A DNA stretch of 64,000 nt from contig JAUXUQ010000022.1 of NCBI GenBank assembly GCA_030680605.1, forward strand, positions 58,992 to 122,991, written 5' to 3'. The stretch comes from Gammaproteobacteria bacterium (GTDB lineage Bacteria; Pseudomonadota; Gammaproteobacteria; SURF-13). Below, one piece after another: positions 47,212 to 54,124 of this stretch (positions are counted from its first letter, which is position 1; every line of letters begins with the position of its first letter). The translations under genes were made by a program, and so were the position numbers. The notes under the pieces were generated by a model. The model had not been told where the DNA came from, made no database searches, and saw nothing but the letters and a program-made list of their open reading frames with translations.

Positions 47212-47654
47212 CCCCTTGCCTCCATGAGTAGCCTGTTGCTGTGCAGCCATTTGCCGATACGACGTGCTACACCTTCAATATCTTTGTCCGCGCCCCGAAT
47301 GGCGCACTCCCACACGATGCCGACACGCCAATCCGCAGCCTGCAACGCCTGTCTTGCCTTGTGGTCGTTGGCACGGTTGTGCCTGATCTTCTTCCGCCAG
47401 AAGTCTGGGCGGGTTCTTGGCCACTTGAAGTACGGGCAGTCATGGCCGTGCCAGAAACAGCCATGGACAAAAATGGTAGCGCGGTAGCGTGGCAACACAA
47501 TATCCGGTTTTCCTGGAAGATCGCGCACATGCAGCCGGAACCGGAAACCCTGCCGGTGCAGCAAGCTGCGAACAAGTATCTCCGGCTTGGTGTTCCGCCC
47601 CCGAATACCGGCCATCATCCGGCTTCGGGTTGCGGTGTCTACAATGTCAACCAT
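47208..47654 (-). CDS. vsr: Very-short-patch repair endonuclease Vsr
   Basis: A 148-residue Vsr. RSRMMAGIRGRNTKPEILVR is the canonical start region; LPGKPDIVLPRYR has the catalytic Asp; IFVHGCFWHGHDCPYFKWP has the active His and zinc Cys. It nicks T:G mismatches that arise when 5-methylcytosine deaminates, protecting the methylated sites. ATG 47654 overlaps the upstream TGA as TGATG; a TTG one codon before is possible. Confidence 0.95.
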   Translation of the reverse strand: MVDIVDTATRSRMMAGIRGRNTKPEILVRSLLHRQGFRFRLHVRDLPGKPDIVLPRYRATIFVHGCFWHGHDCPYFKWPRTRPDFWRKKIRHNRANDHKARQALQAADWRVGIVWECAIRGADKDIEGVARRIGKWLHSNRLLMEARG

Positions 47655-47938
47655 CAAGCATCCAGTTGTATATTCATGCGTTTCATGAAGATCGGATAGG
47701 CGGCTTCGTAAACATCGCTACCGAACTGCCGAAACATGGTTGCAAGGGTGCTTTCAAGATTTCGACACTCAGTGGCAGTGAAAAATTTTTCACCGGTGGC
47801 AATGGAGATGATTGTTTCTGGAGCATCGTCGGGATGAAACAGCAGATCGCGTACCGACATTTCAGAAAACCACATCAACATGCCGTCGAAGCTCTTGTCG
47901 GAAAAATCAGGGATGCGTGATGCATTCATAGTATTCAT
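47654..47938 (-). CDS. Unknown 94-residue protein inside the R-M operon
   Basis: A small soluble acidic protein (MNTMNASRIPDFSDKSFDGM, MLMWFSEMSVRDLLFHPDDA, ETIISIATGEKFFTATECRN, LESTLATMFRQFGSDVYEAA). It has no helix-turn-helix of the usual C-protein type and no nuclease motif I can see. It lies 23 bp after the methyltransferase and overlaps vsr (TGATG), so it is coupled to the R-M system. It could be a regulator or accessory factor; nothing in the sequence decides. ATG 47929 is an alternative start. Confidence 0.7.
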   Translation of the reverse strand: MNTMNASRIPDFSDKSFDGMLMWFSEMSVRDLLFHPDDAPETIISIATGEKFFTATECRNLESTLATMFRQFGSDVYEAAYPIFMKRMNIQLDA

Positions 47939-47961
47939 GGTATGTCACTCCTTATGGATAG

Positions 47962-49224
47962 TCATGCAACAATCAGCGGCGCCTGATGGACGCCACTTTT
48001 CTCCTGCTGTATCAGTTCAATGACACGTGGCGCCATAATTCGAGCGATCTCGCGCATGACCGGCACAACAACACTGTTTCCGAATTGACGATACGCTTGT
48101 GTGTCACTCACTGGAATCCTGAAGTCATCCGGAAACCCCATGAGCCGCGCGCATTCGCGCGGCGTCAGGCGGCGGGGCCGCTTGCGCTTGCCTTGTGAAA
48201 TGAGGATTTCGGAGCCGTCCTTGTAGTAACGGGCCGACAGGGTGCGTGCCACATTATCAGGGCCTGCCAGACCGAAGCCAAAGCCGTTACCGGCTGCGCG
48301 GTGCTTTTCCGCATAGGCTTGCAGATAAGCCCACAGTTTCGGCGTCAACGTGTATTTGCTGCTCACCACTGCCTTCGGGCCAGTTGTGAATGGTTCTTCC
48401 GGTGCTTCGCTGCCGTCCTGCGGATGCAGGATTGAGGACAGGCGCGGGCCTTTCGCGGGCAGTTGCAGGTCGTTCCACGAAAACCCGGTTTTCTCGCGGA
48501 ACCCGACGATGATGATCCGTTCGCGGTGCTGCGGAACGAAGTGCTGGCCATCAATGACCTTGTAATGCACGTCGTAGCCGAGTTCATCCCGCAGGGTTTG
48601 CAGAATTACGCGGAAAGTATTGCCCTTGTCGTGCGAGAGCAGGTTCTTGACGTTCTCCAGCAGGAACGCCTTTGGCCGCTTGGCTGCGATGATGCGGGCC
48701 ACATCGAAAAACAGCGTGCCTTGCGTGGCGCACTCAAACCCGTGCGGGTGGCCAAGCGCGTTCTTCTTGGACACACCGGCGATACTGAATGGCTGACACG
48801 GGAACCCGGCCAGCAACACGTCATGATTGGGGACATCCCTTTCATCAATGCTGGTGATGTCGCCCGCGAAAGTATGGACGGTGTCCTGCGGGAAATTGGC
48901 CAGATAGGTCTTTTGGGCGAAGCTGTTCCATTCGCTGGTAAACACACAACGCCCGCCGTGGGCTTCGAAGCCCAGCCGGATTCCGCCAATTCCTGCGAAA
49001 AGATCAATGAAGCTAAACGAATCATCGGCTACATTTTCATCGACTGCCGCCAAAGGCAATATCCGCTGCCGTATGGCATCGGCCAGATAGGGTGGTGGGT
49101 CGGTTTCTCGCACCTCCCAACGGCGGACGGTACGGATATCCACGTCGAGCAGTGCGGCAAGCTCTCTTTGGCTATAGCGGGCGCGAGCCTGCTTCAGCAG
49201 GTCGATGGGCTGTGGTTGTGTCAT
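47962..49224 (-). CDS. Dcm/EcoRII-type DNA (cytosine-5) methyltransferase
   Basis: A 420-residue C5-methylase. Motif I is FSFIDLFAGIGGIRLGFEA; motif IV is LLAGFPCQPFSIAG with the catalytic Cys; motif VI is FLLENVKNLLSHD; motif VIII QHRERIIIVGF; motifs IX-X RLTPRECARLMGFPDDF and YRQFGNSVVVPV. The target region has SKYTLTPKLWAYLQAYAEKH and ARYYKDGSEILI, as in Dcm, so CCWGG is likely. The N-terminal about 60 residues (KQARARYSQRELAALLDVDI) form a helix-turn-helix, as in methylases that repress their own operon. It is the first gene of the four-gene operon. Confidence 0.94.
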   Translation of the reverse strand: MTQPQPIDLLKQARARYSQRELAALLDVDIRTVRRWEVRETDPPPYLADAIRQRILPLAAVDENVADDSFSFIDLFAGIGGIRLGFEAHGGRCVFTSEWNSFAQKTYLANFPQDTVHTFAGDITSIDERDVPNHDVLLAGFPCQPFSIAGVSKKNALGHPHGFECATQGTLFFDVARIIAAKRPKAFLLENVKNLLSHDKGNTFRVILQTLRDELGYDVHYKVIDGQHFVPQHRERIIIVGFREKTGFSWNDLQLPAKGPRLSSILHPQDGSEAPEEPFTTGPKAVVSSKYTLTPKLWAYLQAYAEKHRAAGNGFGFGLAGPDNVARTLSARYYKDGSEILISQGKRKRPRRLTPRECARLMGFPDDFRIPVSDTQAYRQFGNSVVVPVMREIARIMAPRVIELIQQEKSGVHQAPLIVA

Positions 49225-49246
49225 GGCCCGTCCTCTCAGGGAATAA

Positions 49247-49274
49247 TTTAGGACATTCTGCCCTAAAATTGTCC
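49247..49274 (-). promoter_or_regulatory. Dyad upstream of the methyltransferase, operator candidate
   Basis: TTTAGG (49247-49252) and CCTAAA (49262-49267) are inverted, and GGACA (49251-49255) with TGTCC (49270-49274) forms a second inverted pair. M.SsoII/M.Ecl18kI-type methylases bind GGACA/TGTCC dyads near their promoters through an N-terminal domain like the one here. Both the pairing and autoregulation are inferences. Confidence 0.4.
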
Positions 49275-49511
49275 CTTATGGAATAGCCCCCCCTCTTTTT
49301 TTGCGTAAGCCTTAAAAGTGGCGCCGGTAATTGGCCATGTGTTGGTACAGCATTGAATTTCGGGGTCAAGCTGACAAGTCGGTGAATTTGGGTAAGCCGG
49401 AGAGCAGCGCTGCCCGACGCTGTTCACGGCTTGGGGCCTCACTCAAAAGTGCCATATATTGTTTGGATAATATCCGTTGACGATACTATCTTGATGGGAT
49501 ACTATTCTTCC
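49275..49511. other. Gap between the R-M operon and higBA
   Basis: No gene or known site is seen until about 49459, where TTGTTT (49459-49464) and GATACT (49482-49487) could form a promoter with a 17-bp spacer. GATACTAT is repeated directly at 49482-49489 and 49498-49505, just before the higB start, and may be an operator. Confidence 0.4.
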
Positions 49512-49793
49512 GTGATCAAGACCTTTAAGTGCAAGGAAACCAAGGCACTTTTTCATGGCCGCTTTTCCGCTAAATTGCCGCAGGCGATTCAGCGCAAAGC
49601 GGTGATTAAACTCAACATGCTGCATGCCGCTAGCCGTCTGGACACATTGCGTGTGCCGCCGTCGAATCATTTAGAAGTGCTGCGCGGGGACAGGAAGGGC
49701 CAGCACAGTATCCGCATCAATGAGCAATGGCGGGTTTGTTTCGTGTGGCGAGGCAACAATGCCTTTGAAGTCGAGATTGTTGATTACCATTGA
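49512..49793 (+). CDS. higB: HigB-family toxin
   Basis: A 93-residue RelE-like HigB. It starts MIKTFKCKETKALF from GTG 49512, then KLNMLHAASRLDTLRVPPSN, LEVLRGDRKGQHSIRINEQW and RVCFVWRGNNAFEVEIVDYH, the standard C-terminus. It cleaves mRNA on ribosomes and is controlled by HigA, whose gene lies 9 bp downstream; toxin-first order is typical for hig. An ATG 18 bp upstream is possible but less family-like. Confidence 0.92.
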   Translation: MIKTFKCKETKALFHGRFSAKLPQAIQRKAVIKLNMLHAASRLDTLRVPPSNHLEVLRGDRKGQHSIRINEQWRVCFVWRGNNAFEVEIVDYH

Positions 49794-49802
49794 GGTGAAG
49801 TT

Positions 49803-50105
49803 ATGACTAAGCGCGATTTCCCACCGATTCATCCCGGCGAAGTTCTGTTGACAGAGTTTCTTGAGCCCTTGGGCGTGAGCCAGTACCGGCTTGCCAAGAG
49901 CATTAAGGTTACGCCGCGCCGCATCAATGAAATTGCACATGGCCGCCGCGCCATTACTGCGGATACCGCGCTTCGGCTTGGCCGGTTCTTCGGCATGGAG
50001 GCGGAGTTCTGGCTTAACTTACAGTCTCATTACGATATGGAAGTCGCGCAAGTGGCCTTGAATGGCCGTCTGGAAAAAGATGTGCAGCCTTTAAAAGCCG
50101 CGTAG
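49803..50105 (+). CDS. higA: HigA-family antitoxin
   Basis: A 100-residue XRE-type antitoxin. PPIHPGEVLLTEFLEPLGVS is the HigA start; the helix-turn-helix is QYRLAKSIKVTPRRINEIAH followed by GRRAITADTALRLGRFFGME. It neutralises HigB and represses the operon. Length is typical. Confidence 0.95.
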   Translation: MTKRDFPPIHPGEVLLTEFLEPLGVSQYRLAKSIKVTPRRINEIAHGRRAITADTALRLGRFFGMEAEFWLNLQSHYDMEVAQVALNGRLEKDVQPLKAA

Positions 50106-50290
50106 TAGACAAATAATCCGGACTCAACAACTCCGGGATCAAGTCTCATTCGTCGGATTCATGTTGCGTTTTACCGCCAGTGCTTCCGCTCGGGCCTCGC
50201 GAGTGTCCTGGGCAGCATGTTGCTGCACGCGCTTCTCGACCTACGCCACGCGTAATATATCAAGTGAAATGATGAGGCCCCAGCGCGTTG
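50106..50290. other. Gap between higA and the end of hypE
   Basis: This 185-bp gap between convergent genes has no ORF or site I can support. It contains GACCTACGCCACGCGTAA, which is like part of a dispersed intergenic palindrome. Confidence 0.3.
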
Positions 50291-51295
50291 TCAGCAAATG
50301 CGCGGCAGCGGGTCGTCTTCCAGTTCTTGCAGTATGCGGCTGCCGCCGAGCGGTGTCTCCAGTACGACGTGCGGTTTGGCGGCCGTCACCTGGCCGATGA
50401 TGGCGGCTTCGTTGCCGGGTGGCAATGCGTGCCACGCGGCAAGCGCCGCGTCGGCCTGGTCGGGCGCCATCACCGCGACCACGCGTCCTTCGCAGGCGAG
50501 ATAAAGCGGGTCGTAGCCGAGGATGTCGCACACGCTGCGCACGGCAGCGCGCAGCGGGATGGCGCTCTCCTTGAGATGCAGGCCCAATCCCGTGGCGCGG
50601 CAGATGTCGTGTGCGACGGTGGCAAGCCCGCCGCGCGTCGGGTCGCGCATGAAGCGCAGTCCCGGCAATGCATGCAACGCGCGCGTGAGCGGCAGCACGC
50701 AGGCGAGGTCTGACTGGACGCTGCCGCTCAAGCCGAACTGCTCGCGCGCGAGCAGCACGGCAACGGCGTGGTCGCCCACCGGGCCGCTCACCAGAATCAC
50801 GTCGCCTTCCTGTATCCGGTTTATGCCCAGGTGCAATTGCGGATCGCGCACGCCGACGCCGCTGGTGGCGAGATATAATCCGCCGCCTTCGCCGCGCGGC
50901 ACCACCTTGGTGTCGCCCGCTACTACGCGCACACCCGTTTCCTTCGCCGCGCGCGCCAGGCTTTCGACGATGCGGGTGAGTCGCGCGATTTCGAAGCCTT
51001 CCTCAATGAAGGTGTTGAGGCTGAGATAGAGCGGCGTCGCGCCCGCGACGGCAAGATCGTTCACCGTGCCGTGTACCGCCAGCGTGCCGATGTCGCCGCC
51101 GGGAAATTCCAGCGGCTGCACGATGAAGCCATCGGTGGTCAGCATGATGTCTCCCGCAGGCAGGGCGAGCGGAACGGCATCGGCCTGGATATCGAGCGCC
51201 GGATTCGCAAGGTGGCGTGCGAACAGTTCCTCCACCAGTTCGCGCATGTAGCGCCCGCCGTTGCCGTGGGCGAGGGTGATGTGGGTGTCCTGCAT
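50291..51295 (-). CDS. hypE: Hydrogenase maturation protein HypE
   Basis: A 334-residue PurM-like ATPase. It dehydrates the carbamoyl carried on its C-terminal Cys to thiocyanate, giving the CN ligands of the NiFe site. ITLAHGNGGRYMRELVEELF is the typical start; DPTRGGLATVAHDICRATG binds ATP. The C-terminus DPLPRIC is exactly the family end with the acceptor Cys. Its start shares a base with the hypF stop. Confidence 0.97.
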   Translation of the reverse strand: MQDTHITLAHGNGGRYMRELVEELFARHLANPALDIQADAVPLALPAGDIMLTTDGFIVQPLEFPGGDIGTLAVHGTVNDLAVAGATPLYLSLNTFIEEGFEIARLTRIVESLARAAKETGVRVVAGDTKVVPRGEGGGLYLATSGVGVRDPQLHLGINRIQEGDVILVSGPVGDHAVAVLLAREQFGLSGSVQSDLACVLPLTRALHALPGLRFMRDPTRGGLATVAHDICRATGLGLHLKESAIPLRAAVRSVCDILGYDPLYLACEGRVVAVMAPDQADAALAAWHALPPGNEAAIIGQVTAAKPHVVLETPLGGSRILQELEDDPLPRIC

Positions 51296-53583
51296 CAGTG
51301 CTGTGCCGCCTCGATGATTTGTCCGTAACTGAGCCCGCCGTCATTGCAGGGGACGCGGCGCGGAAGATGGACGGCAAACCCCTCATCCTGCAACAGACGC
51401 AGTGCGTGTTCGGCGAGGATGCGGTTTTGAAATACGCCGCCGCTCAGGCCCACGTCGTTTACGCCGTGTTCATCGCGCAGCATGCGCGCCTGTTGCAGCA
51501 GCGCGTGCGCGAGGCTGGCGTGAAAAATACTCGCGCGTTCAGCGACGGCAACATGTTCATCAAGCAATAGCGGCACGAGCGGCGCCCAGTCGGTGCGCCA
51601 GAGGCCGTGCGCGTTGCGCTGCAACGGTAAGTTGACAGGGGGTGCACCCGCGCGGCTGACTGCCTCCAGCGTCATCGGCCCCTGCCCTTCAAAGCTGGCA
51701 GTGTGTACCAAGCCGAGCAGTGCGGCGGCGGCATCGAACAATCGGCCCACCGCGCTGGTTTGCGGTGCGTTGATGCGCCGTTGCCACGCGTGCAGCAGCA
51801 GCGCGGTGTCCTCCGCCGGGCCGTTGTGCCACGCCTGATTCGATTCCCAGCACAGGGCGAGCGCGCTGCGCCACGGTTCGCGCGCGGACCTTTCGCCGCC
51901 GGGGAGATGAAACGGCCGCAGGCTGGCCGCACGCCACCAGTGCCCGGCGCCTCCCAGCAAGGCCTCGCCGCCCCACAGGGTGCCGTCCTCACCCAGGCCC
52001 ACGCCGTCCCAGGTAAACACCAGCCAGTTTTTTATCGCGGGAAATTCGCCTGCGACGCCGGAGGCATGCGCGTGATGATGCCAGACCTGTGTCAGCGGCA
52101 ACCCGCTGCGCCTGTTCCAGCGCCGGGCCCAGCGCGTACCGGCGTAATCGGGATGGGCGTCGCACAGGATTTTTTCGGCGCGTACGCCATAGAGCGTTTG
52201 TAAATCCTCAATCACCTGTTCGAATACTTCGAGGCCGCGCGGCGTTCCGAGGTCGCCGATGTGCGGCGAGATCACCACGCGGTTGTGCCAGGCGAGGGCA
52301 ATGGTATTTTTCATGTGGCCGCCGGTCGCCAGCACGGGCCGGGACAACTCAAACGGCAGTTCCAGTTCCAGCGGCGTGCCGCCGCGGCCGAGGCGCAACG
52401 GACGCGGCTGCCCGGCAATGATGCGAAACACGGCATCGTCCGCCGGGCGCTGGATGGGGCGGTCATGGTGCAGGAAGGCATCGGTCACGTGCGCGAGGCG
52501 CGTTTGTGTTTCCTCGTTGGCAGTGAGGACCGGCTCGCCGCTGACATTGGCGGACGTCGCCACCAGCGGCGCGCCAAAATCTTCCAACAATAAATGATGC
52601 AGAGGGCTGTAAGGCAGCAGGGCGCCGATTTCATCCAGGCCGGGCGCGATGTGTCCGGAGAGATTCGCTGCGCTGCGTTGGGTGACGAGCACAATCGGAC
52701 GCATGGGGTCGCGCAGCAGTTGCGCCGCAATCGCGTCGACCTCTGCCGCCTCACGCACGGCGTCAAGACCGTCTGCCCCATGCAGGGGGAACATCACGGC
52801 GAGCGGCTTGTGCGGACGCGGCTTGGTGGCGCGCAAACGCAGCACGGCGGCGTCGCTACGCGCATCGCACAGCAGGTGATAGCCGCCGACGCCCTTCACG
52901 GCGATGATTTCCCCCTCGCGCAGTGCGGCTACGCACGCGGCAAGCGCAGCGGCACCGATAATGGTTTTATCCGCTGCTGCCTTAAAAGACAATTGCGGGC
53001 CGCAGGCAGGGCAGGCGAGCGGCTCGGCATGAAAGCGCCGGTCCAGCGGGTTTTGATATTCCGCGCGGCACTGCGCGCACAACGCAAACCCCGCGAGAGT
53101 GGTGTTGGCGCGGTCATAAGGCAGGCGGCGGATGATGGTGTAGCGCGGGCCGCACTGGGTGCAGTTGATGAAGGGATAACGATAACGGCGGTCGCCGGGG
53201 TTATGCAGTTCAGCGAGACAGTCCGCGCAGGTGAAATAATCGGGCGCGAGATGTACGTGGGCGGGCGCGCATTCTGTGCTTGGCAAAATGCTGAACTCAT
53301 CCAGCGGTAGCAACGGCGTGTGTTCACTCGACAATACCTGCGGCTGCGCTAGCGGTGGCGCATCACTCAACAATCGCTGGCCGAACCGTTCCAGCGATGC
53401 GCCGTCGCCCTGCGCGAAAATCTCCACCTGCCCGGACCGGTTACGCACCCAGCCACAAATGCCGCAGTCATGCGCCAGACGGTACACGAAAGGACGGAAA
53501 CCCACCCCCTGCACGCGCCCGGCCAGCACCCAGCTGCGCGCGCAATGGGTGGCGATAGATGCGGGCAACAGCGCTGCGGTCAT
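51295..53583 (-). CDS. hypF: Carbamoyltransferase HypF
   Basis: A 762-residue multidomain enzyme. In order: acylphosphatase-like domain (VLAGRVQGVGFRPFVYRLAH), two zinc fingers (CADCLAELHNPGDRRYRYPF with CTQCGP; CAQCRAEYQNPLDRRF with CPACGP), a YrdC-like domain (AVKGVGGYHLLCDARSD), and a Kae1-like C-terminus (HHAHASGVAGEF, VGLSGGVFQNRILAE). It makes carbamoyl-AMP from carbamoyl phosphate and moves it to HypE. ATG 53583 fits the family length. Confidence 0.97.
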   Translation of the reverse strand: MTAALLPASIATHCARSWVLAGRVQGVGFRPFVYRLAHDCGICGWVRNRSGQVEIFAQGDGASLERFGQRLLSDAPPLAQPQVLSSEHTPLLPLDEFSILPSTECAPAHVHLAPDYFTCADCLAELHNPGDRRYRYPFINCTQCGPRYTIIRRLPYDRANTTLAGFALCAQCRAEYQNPLDRRFHAEPLACPACGPQLSFKAAADKTIIGAAALAACVAALREGEIIAVKGVGGYHLLCDARSDAAVLRLRATKPRPHKPLAVMFPLHGADGLDAVREAAEVDAIAAQLLRDPMRPIVLVTQRSAANLSGHIAPGLDEIGALLPYSPLHHLLLEDFGAPLVATSANVSGEPVLTANEETQTRLAHVTDAFLHHDRPIQRPADDAVFRIIAGQPRPLRLGRGGTPLELELPFELSRPVLATGGHMKNTIALAWHNRVVISPHIGDLGTPRGLEVFEQVIEDLQTLYGVRAEKILCDAHPDYAGTRWARRWNRRSGLPLTQVWHHHAHASGVAGEFPAIKNWLVFTWDGVGLGEDGTLWGGEALLGGAGHWWRAASLRPFHLPGGERSAREPWRSALALCWESNQAWHNGPAEDTALLLHAWQRRINAPQTSAVGRLFDAAAALLGLVHTASFEGQGPMTLEAVSRAGAPPVNLPLQRNAHGLWRTDWAPLVPLLLDEHVAVAERASIFHASLAHALLQQARMLRDEHGVNDVGLSGGVFQNRILAEHALRLLQDEGFAVHLPRRVPCNDGGLSYGQIIEAAQH

Positions 53584-53663
53584 GGAGTTATCCTGCGGGA
53601 TGTAAACGCTTTCAAACTAGCATAAGCTTGGTTTCACGGCTACCCTATAACGCGAGTGATTCG

Positions 53664-54098
53664 ATGAGTAAAAAACCCTGCACCGGAAACGGGCCACAGA
53701 GCGTGCTCGATGGCGTGGATGCCTGTCTGCCTGCGCTCGCGCACGCCATGGAGTTTCAGCACCGCGTTGCTGCCGTCGGCTTCGATTGGCCGCAGGTAAG
53801 CCAGGTGCTGGAAAAGATCGAGGAGGAGCTGCAGGAGATCCGCCACGAGATCAAGCAAGTCGCAGGCCACGACCGGCTGGAGGATGAAATCGGCGATCTG
53901 CTGTTTGTGTGCGTCAATCTCGCGCGCCACATGAAGGTGAATCCGGAGGCCGCGTTGCAGCGGGCCAACGCCAAATTCGAGCGCCGCTTTCGCCGCATTG
54001 AGGAGCTACTCGCGCAACGCGGGCGTGGGCCGGACGAGTCCAACCTGGAAGAGATGGACGACCTGTGGAATCAGGTGAAGTCCGAGGAAAGGGCCTGA
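53664..54098 (+). CDS. Single-domain MazG-type nucleotide pyrophosphohydrolase
   Basis: A 144-residue protein equal to the C-terminal half of MazG: SVLDGVDACLPALAHAMEFQ, VAAVGFDWPQVSQVLEKIEE, ELQEIRHEI, DEIGDLLFVCVNLARHMKV, NPEAALQRANAKFERRFRRI. The EExxE and ExxD metal motifs (KIEEELQEIRHEI, LEDEIGD) are complete, so it may hydrolyse NTPs. Full MazG has two such domains; the first is absent here. It is the only plus-strand gene among the hyp genes, and is divergent from hypF. Confidence 0.85.
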   Translation: MSKKPCTGNGPQSVLDGVDACLPALAHAMEFQHRVAAVGFDWPQVSQVLEKIEEELQEIRHEIKQVAGHDRLEDEIGDLLFVCVNLARHMKVNPEAALQRANAKFERRFRRIEELLAQRGRGPDESNLEEMDDLWNQVKSEERA

Positions 54099-54124
54099 GC
54101 GCGCCGGTATTTCCGCGTGATGGA

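Noticed and set aside
43909..50105. Integron cassette array with attC sites
   Set aside because: The genes are in both directions and no clear GTTRRRY/RYYYAAC pairs bound them; only a broken integrase remains.
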